Below, piece by piece: positions 33,716 through 43,189 of a DNA stretch of 64,000 nt (position 1 is the first letter of the stretch; each line of letters opens with the position of its first letter). The stretch is from positions 248,001 to 312,000 of the forward strand of contig NZ_CP069370.1 of NCBI RefSeq assembly GCF_019623905.1. The letters are read 5' to 3'. This stretch comes from Neotabrizicola shimadae (GTDB lineage Bacteria > Pseudomonadota > Alphaproteobacteria > Rhodobacterales > Rhodobacteraceae). A model generated the notes under the pieces. The model did not search any database. It was given only the letters and a program-made list of their open reading frames with translations, and was not told the DNA's origin. The translations under genes and the position numbers were made by a program.

Positions 33716-35659
33716 TCAGGCCCGCGAACTGGATTGCGTGCCGGGGGTGAACTCCCGCAGCTTCAATTCCTCGAACAGGCTCTCCATTCGACCGCGCTGG
33801 CTGGACGGATAGGCCGTGAGCGGCGGGATCTCGCCGTAAAGTGCGCGCAGAAGCGCATCGCGCGCGATGGGGGCCGCCACGGCAGAGCCGCCGCCACCAT
33901 GCTCGACCACGACACAGACGGCATATTTCGGCGCATCATAGGGGGCGAAGGCCACGAACAGCGCATGGTCGCGGCGGTTCCACGGCAGCTGGTCGTTCGA
34001 GACCACCCCGCGCGCCCGTTCCGCCGCGCTGATGTTGCGCACCTGGCTAGTGCCGGTCTTGCCGGCCATCAGCATGGCTTCTTCGGCAATGCGCGAACCC
34101 TTGGCGGTGCCGTGGGCCCCGTTCACCACCTCGTACATGCCGCGGCGGACATGTTCGAGGATCGAGCTGTCGATGGCCAGCGGCGGGGCGACCTGCACGG
34201 GCTGTTCCTCGCCGGCAATCGACAGGATCAGCCGCGGTTCGACCGCGCGACCCGAGGCGATGCGCGAAGTCATGACCGCCAGCTGCAGGGGAGAGGCCAG
34301 CACATAGCCTTGGCCGATCGAAGCGTTGATCGTGTCGCCGATCCGCCATTCCTGTTTGTGGCGTTCCATCTTCCACTGCTTGTTGGGCATGTTGCCCTCG
34401 GCAATGGCCGACATGGGAAGGTCATGGCGCTGGCCCAGGCCAAGCTGCACCCCCATTTCGGCAATCTTGTCGATGCCGACCTTCTGGGCGATGTCGTAAT
34501 AATAGACGTCGCAGCTTTCGGCCAAAGACCGTTCCAGGTTCACCGAGCCATGGCCGCCACGTTTCCAGCAGTGGAACCTGCGACCGCCGTATTCGATGTA
34601 TCCGGGGCAGCGCACGCGGGTGTCCACGGTGATTGCCCCGGCAGACAGCGCGGCCAATGCGGTGACCATCTTGAAGGTGGAGCCGGGCGGATAGACGCCC
34701 TGCACCGTCTTGTTGGCCAGGGGACGGTGGTCGTTCTCCATCAATGCCGAATAGTCGACCGAGCTGATGCCCCGCACGAAGAGGTTCGGGTTGAAGGAGG
34801 GGGCCGAAACACAGGCGAGGATGTCGCCGTTGTTGACATCCATAATCACACAGGCGGCGCTCTGGTCGAGAAGCCTTGCCTGCACGAAGTTCTGCAACCC
34901 CGCGTCGATGGTCAGCCGGATGTCGGAGCCAGGCGTACCCTCGACCCGCTCCAGCTCGCGCATGAGACGGCCGACGGAGTTGACCTCGATCTTGCGGTTG
35001 CCGGCGGTGCCGCGAAGCGTGTCTTCCATCCACTTTTCGACGCCGATCTTGCCGATCTGGAACTTCGGGATTTGCAGCAGCGGATCGGGCTTTTCCAGCC
35101 CTTCGAGGTCCTTCTCGCTGACGGGGCCGACATAGCCCACGACATGGGCGAAATCTTCGACCAGAGGATAGTTGCGCGACAGGCCGACCTCGGGCGAGAC
35201 GCCGGGCAGGGTGGGGGAGTTGATCGCTATCTTGGAAAAGTCGTTCCAAGTCAGCCGGTCGGCCACCACCACGGGCACGAAGGCCGAGTGACGGTGAAGC
35301 TCTTTCATTGTGCGATCGTAGTCTTCGGCCGTCATCGGAATGATGTGCGACAGCCGAGCCATCACCTCATCGACATCGCCTGCATCCTCGCGGGTGACGA
35401 CAACGCGGTAATTCTGTTCGTTGCCGGCAATGAGCCGACCCTCGCGGTCCAGGATCAGGCCGCGCCCCGGCGGGATCAGGCGGATGTTGACGCGGTTCTC
35501 TTCGGCCAGAAGACGGAACTCATCCGCCTTCTCGACCTGCATGTAGCGCATCCGCATCCCCAGGACGGCAGCATAGCCGACCATGGCCCCGCCCAGGAAC
35601 AGCCCCCGGCGGGTGATCTTCCTGGCGCTTTCCTCGCTGTCGCGTGCGGTCCGTCTCAC
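33716..35659 (-). CDS. mrdA: Penicillin-binding protein 2
   Basis: A 647-residue class B PBP, the transpeptidase of the elongasome. An N-terminal membrane helix (RRGLFLGGAMVGYAAVLGMR, about 19-38) is followed by the pedestal domain. The transpeptidase domain has PPGSTFKMV (nucleophile Ser), AESCDVYYYD (S-x-N box variant with Cys-Asp) and MAGKTGTSQ (K-T-G). It lies between mreD and rodA, overlapping the mreD stop by 4 bases, as expected for the mre/mrd operon. Confidence 0.96.
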   Translation of the reverse strand: MRRTARDSEESARKITRRGLFLGGAMVGYAAVLGMRMRYMQVEKADEFRLLAEENRVNIRLIPPGRGLILDREGRLIAGNEQNYRVVVTREDAGDVDEVMARLSHIIPMTAEDYDRTMKELHRHSAFVPVVVADRLTWNDFSKIAINSPTLPGVSPEVGLSRNYPLVEDFAHVVGYVGPVSEKDLEGLEKPDPLLQIPKFQIGKIGVEKWMEDTLRGTAGNRKIEVNSVGRLMRELERVEGTPGSDIRLTIDAGLQNFVQARLLDQSAACVIMDVNNGDILACVSAPSFNPNLFVRGISSVDYSALMENDHRPLANKTVQGVYPPGSTFKMVTALAALSAGAITVDTRVRCPGYIEYGGRRFHCWKRGGHGSVNLERSLAESCDVYYYDIAQKVGIDKIAEMGVQLGLGQRHDLPMSAIAEGNMPNKQWKMERHKQEWRIGDTINASIGQGYVLASPLQLAVMTSRIASGRAVEPRLILSIAGEEQPVQVAPPLAIDSSILEHVRRGMYEVVNGAHGTAKGSRIAEEAMLMAGKTGTSQVRNISAAERARGVVSNDQLPWNRRDHALFVAFAPYDAPKYAVCVVVEHGGGGSAVAAPIARDALLRALYGEIPPLTAYPSSQRGRMESLFEELKLREFTPGTQSSSRA

Positions 35660-36195
35660 AGCCGCCTCCCGAAACTGTCGATCTCGCCCGTGGCAGGCTT
35701 GTGCAGGTCAAACGCATAGCGCGAGACCAGCACCACCAGCGGATAGCACAGGATGGACCAGATTGTCTGGATGAGTGCAAAGCCGAAACCCGGCTGGGGT
35801 AGCATGGTCAGGGCAAAGACCATGCGATAGGTCAGAAGAAGCCCCAGCATCACCCCCGCCACCAGCAGCCATTCCGTTCCGAAGTTCAGTTCACGCGTCA
35901 GCGCGGCGCGGGACCGCAGGAATTCCGACGCCAGCACCACCAGCGCACACCACAGGCCCGGCGGGCGCAGAAGGATCAGGTCCTCCATCAGCACCATCGC
36001 CGCGATGAGAGCCACCGGCAGAAGGTCGGGCCGGCGTACAACCCAGGCCAGGATCATGCACAAAAGAAGGTCCGGTCCTGGCCAGCTTCCTGGCTCGCTG
36101 CCAAGCGGCAGGAGCTTCAGGAACAACAGAAACAGTGCGACGCCCACGAAGGCGGCGCGGTAGAGCCAGACTTCGCGGCTTTGCGGATCAATCAC
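35656..36195 (-). CDS. mreD: Rod-shape-determining protein MreD
   Basis: A 179-residue membrane protein with about five helices, rich in Leu, with the MreD layout (short N-terminal arm, PDLLLCMILAWVVRRPDLLPV in the middle). The GTG start at 36195 overlaps the mreC stop by 8 bases; an ATG further upstream would lie deep in mreC. MreD links MreC to the RodA/PBP2 machine. Confidence 0.88.
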   Translation of the reverse strand: MIDPQSREVWLYRAAFVGVALFLLFLKLLPLGSEPGSWPGPDLLLCMILAWVVRRPDLLPVALIAAMVLMEDLILLRPPGLWCALVVLASEFLRSRAALTRELNFGTEWLLVAGVMLGLLLTYRMVFALTMLPQPGFGFALIQTIWSILCYPLVVLVSRYAFDLHKPATGEIDSFGRRL

Positions 36196-37159
36196 TTGGC
36201 ACCTCGGGGCTGCCATCGACGATGTTGGGCGTGGGCTGGCCTTCGTCCGGTGTGGTTTGCTGGCTGCCGGGGTCGGTCACATCGGGCTGCGGCAGGGTGG
36301 GCGTCACCGCCAGAAGCGTGCCGGGGTCTTCGATCGGCTGGATCTCGTGGCTGCGCAGCACGCGCAGGAATTCCAGCCGCTCGTAATCCGCCGAAAGCCG
36401 CACGCGCAGCCGCTTGTCGGTGCCAAGTGCCACCTGCCCGACCAGAAGCCCTGCCGGAAACACGCCTCCATCGCCCGAGGTCACCACGCGGTCGCCCGGC
36501 CGGATCACGTCCGGGTGTTCCAGGAACTCCAAAGGCGGCGAGGCGCTGTTGTCGCCCGACAGGATGGCCTTCTGCCCCGTGGGCTGCACCGTCACCGGGA
36601 TGCGGCTGTTCGAATCGGTCAGTAGGATCACGCGGCTGGTCCGCTCGCCCACGCCCGAGATGCGGCCGACAAGGCCGATGCCATCCATCGTGGCCCATCC
36701 ATCGCGGATGCCGTCGCGGGAGCCCACGTTCAGGAGGACCGACTGGCGGAAGGGGCTGCCTGAATCGGCCATGACCACACCGGTCACATGGGTCAGCTTC
36801 GGGTCCAGCCGCACCTGGTTCAGATCCAGAAGGCGCGCATTCTTCTGTTCCAGCTGCAGGGCGGCCTCGCGCCAGGCCTTCATCTGCTGCAACTCGCGGC
36901 GAAGCTCCTGGTTCTGCTGGTAAAGCGCCGCATAGGTCTGGAAACCCTCGATCATCTTCGAGGCCGCCGTCACCGGGGCCATCGCCCAATCGAGGTTGGG
37001 CACGACACGGTCGACCAATGCTGCGCGGAACCTCTCGACCCGCGGGCTGTCGATGCGCCACAACACGAAGATCGCCAGAAGGAACAGCACCAGAAGACCG
37101 ACAAGCACCCGCCTGAGGGGGCGGGAATACTCTTCAGGTCCGGTGCGCGTTTTCGCCAC
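36188..37159 (-). CDS. mreC: Rod-shape-determining protein MreC
   Basis: A 323-residue bitopic protein with one membrane helix (about 18-36), a periplasmic coiled coil (about 68-100) and the double beta-barrel with VTGVVMADSGSPFRQSVLLN and VGRISGVGERTSRVILLTD. The C-terminal tail is Pro/Thr-rich, as in many alphaproteobacterial MreC. It activates PBP2. It is preceded by mreB (37-base gap) and overlaps mreD. Confidence 0.94.
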   Translation of the reverse strand: MAKTRTGPEEYSRPLRRVLVGLLVLFLLAIFVLWRIDSPRVERFRAALVDRVVPNLDWAMAPVTAASKMIEGFQTYAALYQQNQELRRELQQMKAWREAALQLEQKNARLLDLNQVRLDPKLTHVTGVVMADSGSPFRQSVLLNVGSRDGIRDGWATMDGIGLVGRISGVGERTSRVILLTDSNSRIPVTVQPTGQKAILSGDNSASPPLEFLEHPDVIRPGDRVVTSGDGGVFPAGLLVGQVALGTDKRLRVRLSADYERLEFLRVLRSHEIQPIEDPGTLLAVTPTLPQPDVTDPGSQQTTPDEGQPTPNIVDGSPEVPSD

Positions 37160-37196
37160 GGTCTTCGTCTTTCACTTGGCAGCGCAGGGCTTGGGA

Positions 37197-38297
<1,101 letters not shown>

Positions 38298-38325
38298 TCA
38301 TATACGGCTCGTGGGCCGGGGGCGG

Positions 38326-38356
38326 AAGGGGTCAGGCGCCTTTCCGCCTACCCCTT
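38326..38356 (-). terminator. Hairpin downstream of leuA
   Basis: On the minus strand AAGGGGTAGGCG pairs with CGCCTGACCCCTT (one bulged base), about 47 bases after the leuA stop and 92 bases before mreB. No U-run follows. It probably separates leuA from the mre operon. Confidence 0.5.
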
Positions 38357-38402
38357 CCCCGACTTTCACTTCTGCAACATTCGGGTGCGGATGCTACTGC
38401 GT

Positions 38403-39980
38403 TCAGCCCGCGTCCTTGTAGTTTATCGACTTCACATCGGAATCCGGTGCCGTCTTGGTGCGGCGCACGATCAGCCGGTTCAGCGCGTTGATGTAGGCTT
38501 TGGTCGAAGCGACGATGGTGTCGGTGTCGGCCGACTGGCCCGTCACGATTCGGCCATCCTCCTCCAGTCGCACCGAAACGGTGGCCTGCGCGTCGGTGCC
38601 TTCGGTCACGGCATGGACCTGGTAGAGTTGCAGGCGCGCCTTGTGGGGGAAAAGCATCTTCACACAGTTGAAAGCCGCGTCCACCGGACCGTCGCCCGTG
38701 GCGTCGATATGATGGTCCACGCCGTCGATGGACAGCACCATGTCGGCCTCTTGCGGGCCATCGGTGCCGCAGACCACGCGCAGTTTCCTGAGCTGGAGGT
38801 GATCGCTTTCATCGGTGGTGGCCTGATCGGCGACCAGGGCCACGATGTCATCGTCGTAGACTTCCTTCTTGCGGTCGGCCAGCGCCTTGAACCGCACGAA
38901 GACGTCGTTCAGCTGGTTGTCGGCCAGCTCGTAGCCCAGTTCCTTCAGCTTTGCCCGCAGAGCGGCGCGGCCCGAGTGTTTGCCCATCGCGATGTTCTTC
39001 GCGGTCAGGCCGATGTCTTCGGGGCGCATGATCTCGAAGGTCTGGACGTTCTTCAGAACGCCGTCCTGATGGATGCCGCTTTCGTGCAGGAAGGCGTTCT
39101 TGCCGACGATGGCCTTGTTGAACTGGACCGGGAAGCCGGACACCGCGGCCACGCGGCGGCTGAGGTTCATGATCTTGGTCGTGTCGATGCCGGTGCGGTA
39201 GGGCAGGATATCGTTGCGGACACGCATGGCCATGACCACCTCTTCCAGCGCGGTGTTGCCCGCGCGTTCGCCGAGGCCGTTGATGGTGCACTCGATCTGG
39301 CGGGCGCCGGCTTCGACGGCGGCCAGGGCGTTGGCGGTCGCCATGCCCAGGTCGTTGTGGCAGTGGGTCGCGAAGACGATGGTGTCGGCGCCGGGGACGC
39401 GCTCCAGGAGCATCCGGATGATCTTGGCGGACTCCATCGGGTAGGTGTAGCCCACCGTGTCGGGGATGTTGATCGTGGTGGCGCCGGCCTTGATGGCGAT
39501 CTCGACCACCCGGCAGAGGTAATCGGGTTCGGTCCGCGTCGCGTCCATCGGCGACCACTGGACGTTGTCGCAGAGGTTGCGGGCGTGGGTGACGGTCTCG
39601 TGGATGCGGTCGGCCATCTGGTCCATGTCCAGGTTGGGGATGGCGCGGTGCAGCGGCGAGGTGCCGATGAAGGTGTGGATGCGGGGGCTGGCGGCGTGGC
39701 GGACCGCTTCCCAGCAACGGTCGATGTCCTTGTAGTTCGCCCTTGCCAGGCCGCAGATCGTGGAGTTCTTCGCCCGCTTCGCGATTTCCGAGACGGCGGC
39801 GAAGTCGCCTTCGGAGGCAATGGGGAAGCCGGCCTCGATGATGTCCACGCCCATCTCGTCGAGGAGGGAGGCGATCTCCAGCTTTTCCTCGTGGGTCATG
39901 GTGGCGCCGGGGCTTTGCTCGCCGTCTCGGAGGGTCGTGTCGAAGATCAGGACGCGGGGTTGCGTGGTCTGGTCGGTCAT
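38403..39980 (-). CDS. leuA: 2-isopropylmalate synthase
   Basis: A 525-residue enzyme that commits carbon to leucine by condensing acetyl-CoA with 2-ketoisovalerate. The DRE-TIM catalytic domain begins with FDTTLRDGEQSPGAT and holds the metal ligands in FATHCHNDLGMATANAL; the C-terminal domain from about 390 is the leucine-binding LeuA_dimer, allowing feedback inhibition. The start at 39980 is preceded by AAAGGA. Upstream lie a Leu-rich leader peptide (40059-40148) and a long hairpin, so expression is probably attenuated by leucyl-tRNA supply. Confidence 0.97.
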   Translation of the reverse strand: MTDQTTQPRVLIFDTTLRDGEQSPGATMTHEEKLEIASLLDEMGVDIIEAGFPIASEGDFAAVSEIAKRAKNSTICGLARANYKDIDRCWEAVRHAASPRIHTFIGTSPLHRAIPNLDMDQMADRIHETVTHARNLCDNVQWSPMDATRTEPDYLCRVVEIAIKAGATTINIPDTVGYTYPMESAKIIRMLLERVPGADTIVFATHCHNDLGMATANALAAVEAGARQIECTINGLGERAGNTALEEVVMAMRVRNDILPYRTGIDTTKIMNLSRRVAAVSGFPVQFNKAIVGKNAFLHESGIHQDGVLKNVQTFEIMRPEDIGLTAKNIAMGKHSGRAALRAKLKELGYELADNQLNDVFVRFKALADRKKEVYDDDIVALVADQATTDESDHLQLRKLRVVCGTDGPQEADMVLSIDGVDHHIDATGDGPVDAAFNCVKMLFPHKARLQLYQVHAVTEGTDAQATVSVRLEEDGRIVTGQSADTDTIVASTKAYINALNRLIVRRTKTAPDSDVKSINYKDAG

Positions 39981-39998
39981 CTGATGGGGTCCTTTGGT

Positions 39999-40074
39999 CC
40001 TTAGCTGCTGCCGGGGTGGGCGCTGGTCACCTCTGAGCGGTCGCGCCCAAGGGCACGCTCAGAGGCGGCTAAGG
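39999..40074 (-). promoter_or_regulatory. leuA attenuator hairpin
   Basis: On the minus strand two nested perfect stems form: CCTTAGC (40074-40068) with GCTAAGG (40005-39999), and CCTCTGAGC (40065-40057) with GCTCAGAGG (40038-40030). A small GCCC/GGGC hairpin lies at the centre. The 5' arms are the last leader codons themselves, starting at the fifth consecutive Leu codon. The outer 3' arm abuts the leuA ribosome site. A ribosome stalled for lack of Leu-tRNA would cover the 5' arms and open the structure. No U-run follows, which favours translational over classical transcriptional attenuation. Confidence 0.75.
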
Positions 40075-40148
40075 AGAAGAAGCAGGCCACGGGGGGAGAC
40101 GGCGCTGAAGGCGCCCCTGGCCGAGGAGAATTGGCGGTCCCGTGTCAT
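40059..40148 (-). CDS. leuL: leu operon leader peptide (LeuL)
   Basis: The 30-codon frame ATG...TGA encodes a 29-residue peptide beginning MTRDRQFSSARG and ending RGLLLLLSRL. Five successive Leu codons (CTG CTT CTT CTC CTT) are followed by AGC CGC CTC and stop. Three are CTT, uncommon in this GC-rich genome, as expected for a sensing run. It lies 78 bases upstream of leuA in the same orientation, and its 3' third forms the 5' arms of the attenuator. No Shine-Dalgarno is visible, and a TATAGT lies eight bases upstream of the ATG, so the message may be leaderless. Confidence 0.85.
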   Translation of the reverse strand: MTRDRQFSSARGAFSAVSPRGLLLLLSRL

Positions 40149-40156
40149 GGGGCGGG

Positions 40157-40162
40157 ACTATA
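40157..40162 (-). promoter_or_regulatory. Candidate -10 box for the leu leader transcript
   Basis: TATAGT on the minus strand ends eight bases before the leader ATG, so transcription would begin at or next to that ATG. The matching -35 region is poor (CTTCCC at 17 bases), so an activator may be needed. Confidence 0.45.
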
Positions 40163-40222
40163 CGGGGGATTTGGCCAAAGGGAAGGGGAAAAACGGCCGG
40201 TCCAACCGCAGGCGTCCGAGGG

Positions 40223-40309
40223 GGCGTCCGAGCTCGGACGCTTTGCCGGACATAATGAAATCAATGGCTTGCATGAGCGGATTAACTTGGACTTAACACT
40301 TGTCCGAGG
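40223..40309 (+). repeat. Dispersed palindrome-headed repeat, copy 3
   Basis: GGCGTCCGAGCTCGGACGCT, then AATGAAATCAAT, GCTTGCATGAGCG and TTAACTTGGACTTAACACTT, ending GTCCGAGG. A truncated extra head (GGCGTCCGAG) lies directly before it at 40211. Unlike copies 1 and 2 it is not behind a stop codon but in the divergent region between the leu leader and an SDR gene. Confidence 0.88.
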
Positions 40310-40430
40310 TCGGGGGCTGCCGCCTCATCGCAGGAAGAGCCCGCGACTCCCCCGCGAGGATTTGGACAAAGAGCAAACCGGGGGTGGAAGGCCGGGGCGC
40401 GGGGCCTAGCTTTCGCGCATGGAGGGCGGA

Positions 40431-41081
40431 ATGCGGGCACTGGTGATCGGGGCATCGGGCGGGATTGGCGGCGCGCTGGCGGTGCGGCTGGCGGGGCAGG
40501 GCGCGGAGGTCGTGGCGCTGTCGCGGCGCGCGGACGGGTTAGACCTGACCGACGGGGCGGCGGTCGAGCGGGTGCTGGGCGCGGTCGCGGGGCCGTTCGA
40601 CCAGATCTGGGTGGCGAGCGGCGTGCTGGAGGCGCCGGAGAAGGCGCTGAAGGCCATGACGCCCGAGGGGCTGATGCGCGCCTTTTCGGTGAATGCCATG
40701 GGGCCGGCGCTGGTGATGCGGCACATGGCCCGCCTGATGCCGCGCGACCGGCCTGCGCGCTTTGCCGCGCTGTCGGCGCGGGTGGGCTCGATCGGCGACA
40801 ACCGGCTGGGCGGCTGGTATGCCTATCGCGCGGCCAAGGCGGCGCTGAACCAACTGGTGCATACGGCGGCCATCGAGATGGCACGGACCCATCCGCAGGC
40901 GGTGGTGGTGGCGCTGCATCCGGGCACGGTGGAGACCGGGCTGGCCCCGGCGCAGCGGGCGGGGCATCCGGCGGTGGGACCGGAGGTGGCGGCGGCCAAT
41001 CTGCTGGCCGTGCTGGAGCGGTTGGGACCGGATCAATCGGGCGGATTCTTCGACTGGAAGGGCGAGACGGTGCCGTGGTGA
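40431..41081 (+). CDS. Short-chain dehydrogenase/reductase (CsgA-like SDR)
   Basis: A 216-residue SDR. The cofactor motif GASGGIGGALA is at about 7-17 and the catalytic YRAAKAALN (Tyr-x3-Lys) is near residue 137, with an upstream SARVGSIGDN supplying Ser. It resembles the CsgA/C-factor-like short subgroup of unknown substrate often found next to photolyase genes in Rhodobacteraceae. GGAGGGCGG precedes the ATG at 40431. It is followed by a small unknown gene and the photolyase on the same strand. Confidence 0.88.
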   Translation: MRALVIGASGGIGGALAVRLAGQGAEVVALSRRADGLDLTDGAAVERVLGAVAGPFDQIWVASGVLEAPEKALKAMTPEGLMRAFSVNAMGPALVMRHMARLMPRDRPARFAALSARVGSIGDNRLGGWYAYRAAKAALNQLVHTAAIEMARTHPQAVVVALHPGTVETGLAPAQRAGHPAVGPEVAAANLLAVLERLGPDQSGGFFDWKGETVPW

Positions 41082-41357
41082 GGGCGGCTGGCGGGCAGGC
41101 GGCGCGGGGCTTCCGCCGGGCGCGGCGCCATTATGCGCTGGTTTCAAACGGGGTTTTGAGGCATGGTAGGAACAGGACCCGCCAAGCGGCGGGCGCAAGG
41201 ACCGGGTTCCCGGATTGCCGGGGCGGAAGGCAGGTTCTTCGACCTCTCGATACGATCCAGCTTCATTCCGGACCGGAGCTTTCCGGGCTGCGTGGCATTG
41301 GGCATGAAGATGTCTTGCCGGCGGCCTGCCTTCGGCCCCCTCAAGGGACTGTCATCC

Positions 41358-41534
41358 ATGGGCTATTCAACCCCGAAGAAACCTTTCGACCTTGGCGAAT
41401 TCCTGAGCCAGAAGGCCACGAGCCGCGCGATCCGCAAGCCGACCTGGCAACGCCGCGGTGCTGCGGCGGTGAAGCCCGCGGCTTCGGCAGACCAAGATGC
41501 ACCGGGGCCGGCGCCGGCCTCGGACGCCGAATAG
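41358..41534 (+). CDS. Small basic protein of unknown function upstream of the photolyase gene
   Basis: A 58-residue frame beginning MGYSTPKKPFDLGEFLSQ, then KATSRAIRKPTWQRRG and an Ala/Pro-rich acidic tail. The first 40 residues look like a real amphipathic, basic protein. AAGGGA lies 12 bases upstream, somewhat far. It precedes the photolyase gene by 70 bases. I do not recognise a family. Confidence 0.45.
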   Translation: MGYSTPKKPFDLGEFLSQKATSRAIRKPTWQRRGAAAVKPAASADQDAPGPAPASDAE

Positions 41535-41604
41535 GCGCAACCGCGGCCGGGCCTGCGAACACGGGCCCGGTCGGGAAAGCCCGGTCCGAACTGCCGGTGC
41601 CGCG

Positions 41605-43134
41605 GTGAAGCCGCGGCTGATCCTTGTGCTGGGCGACCAGTTGTCGGAGGGCCTGTCGGCGCTGCGGGCCGGTGATCCTGCGCGCGATGTCGTGGTGATG
41701 GCCGAGGTCATGGCCGAGGGCACGCATGTGCCGCACCATCCGCAGAAGATCGCGATGTTCCTTGCGGCGATGCGCAAGTTTGCCGAGGCGCTGGCACGCG
41801 CCGGTTGGCGGGTGCTGTATTCGCGGCTGGACGATGCGCAGAACAGCCAATCCATCCCCGGCGAACTGATCCGGCGCGCTGCCGAAACGGGTGCGGGTGC
41901 GGTGATCGCCACGCAGCCGGGCGACTGGCGGCTGGTGCGGGCGCTGGAGGGTGTGCCGCTGGACCTGTCTGTCTTGCCGGATGACCGGTTTCTGTGTTCG
42001 CAGGAGGCCTTTGCCGCCTGGGCCGAGGGACGCCGCGAATTGCGGATGGAGTATTTCTACCGCGAGATGCGGCGCAAGACCGGGCTGATGATGGAGGGCG
42101 ACCAGCCGGCGGGCGGGCGCTGGAACTTCGATGCCGAGAACCGCAAGCCGGCCGGGCGCGACCTGTTGCGCCCTTCGCCGTTGCGGTTTGAACCGGACGG
42201 CGAGGTGGAGGCGGTGCTTGCGCTGGTGGAGGCGCGGTTTCCGGCACATTTCGGGCGGCTCAAACCCTTTGGCTGGGCGGTGACGCGGGATCAGGCGCTG
42301 CGGCAGCTGGAGCATTTTGCCGCCCATGTGCTGCCGCGCTTTGGCGCCGAGCAGGATGCGATGCTGGAGGGCGAGCCCTGGCTGAGCCATTCAACCCTTT
42401 CTGCCGCGCTGAACCTTGGGCTGCTGGCGCCGATGGAGATCTGCCTGCGGGTGGAGGCCGAATGGAAGGCGGGGCGCGTGCCGATCGAGGCGGCGGAGGG
42501 CTTCATCCGGCAGGTGATCGGCTGGCGGGAATATGTGCGGGGCATCTGGGCGCTGGCCGGGCCGGGGTATATGGACCTGAACGCGCTGGGCGCCGCGCGG
42601 AAGCTGCCGCCGGTGTATTGGGGGGCGCCCACCCGGATGGCCTGCATGGCCGCGGCGGTGGGGCAGACGCGGGACCTGGCCTATGCGCACCATATCCAGC
42701 GGTTGATGGTGACGGGGAACTTCGCGCTGCTGGCCGGGCTGGACCCGGCGGAGGTGCAGGCCTGGTATCTGGCGGTCTATGTCGATGCGCTGGAATGGGT
42801 GGAGGCGCCCAATGTGGTGGGCATGGCGCTTCATGCCGATGGCGGCAGGCTGGCATCGAAGCCCTATGCTGCCTCGGGCGCCTATATCGACCGGATGTCG
42901 GACCATTGCCGGGGCTGCGGCTATGACGTGAAGGTCAAGCGGGGCGCGGGGGCCTGCCCGTTCAACCTGCTCTACTGGGATTTCCTGAACCGGCACCGCG
43001 AACGCTTTGCCCGCAATCCGCGCATGGGCCAGATGTACCGGGTCTGGGACCGGATGGACGAGGGCCACCGGGCGGCGGTGCTGGCCGATGCGGCGGCCTG
43101 GCTTTCGCGGCTGGACCGGGGCGAGGCGGTGTGA
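41605..43134 (+). CDS. Iron-sulfur cryptochrome/photolyase (CryB/PhrB-like, FeS-BCP)
   Basis: A 509-residue protein of the prokaryotic FeS cryptochrome/(6-4)-photolyase group. The N-terminal part (LILVLGDQLS from residue 5) is the antenna-chromophore domain; the C-terminal part binds FAD. Four cysteines, C347, C435, C438 and C451, have the same spacing as the [4Fe-4S] ligands of Agrobacterium PhrB (350, 438, 441, 454). It may repair (6-4) photoproducts or act as a photoreceptor, as CryB does in Rhodobacter. The start is a GTG at 41605, because the family begins immediately before LILVLGDQL. A strong terminator follows the stop. Confidence 0.93.
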   Translation: MKPRLILVLGDQLSEGLSALRAGDPARDVVVMAEVMAEGTHVPHHPQKIAMFLAAMRKFAEALARAGWRVLYSRLDDAQNSQSIPGELIRRAAETGAGAVIATQPGDWRLVRALEGVPLDLSVLPDDRFLCSQEAFAAWAEGRRELRMEYFYREMRRKTGLMMEGDQPAGGRWNFDAENRKPAGRDLLRPSPLRFEPDGEVEAVLALVEARFPAHFGRLKPFGWAVTRDQALRQLEHFAAHVLPRFGAEQDAMLEGEPWLSHSTLSAALNLGLLAPMEICLRVEAEWKAGRVPIEAAEGFIRQVIGWREYVRGIWALAGPGYMDLNALGAARKLPPVYWGAPTRMACMAAAVGQTRDLAYAHHIQRLMVTGNFALLAGLDPAEVQAWYLAVYVDALEWVEAPNVVGMALHADGGRLASKPYAASGAYIDRMSDHCRGCGYDVKVKRGAGACPFNLLYWDFLNRHRERFARNPRMGQMYRVWDRMDEGHRAAVLADAAAWLSRLDRGEAV

Positions 43135-43135
43135 A

Positions 43136-43165
43136 AAGGCCCGCCCCTATGCGGGGGCGGGCCTT
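43136..43165. terminator. Bidirectional hairpin terminator
   Basis: AAGGCCCGCCCC and GGGGCGGGCCTT form a 12-bp stem directly after the photolyase stop and before the convergent wrbA stop. Confidence 0.85.
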
Positions 43166-43189
43166 GGCGTCCGGCAGGGAGCGGCCGGA

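Noticed and set aside
33734-35719. Very long open frame (over 600 codons) antisense to mrdA, with similar ones antisense to soeA (14026-16164) and to the sulfate-activation gene (5414-7543)
   Set aside because: They mirror real genes with strong family motifs, have no recognisable domains, and consist of His/Arg/Gly-rich sequence typical of complementary frames in GC-rich DNA.
35656-36216. ATG at 36216 as the mreD start
   Set aside because: It would extend the overlap with mreC to 29 bases. The GTG at 36195 overlaps the mreC stop by 8 bases and gives the usual short N-terminal arm.
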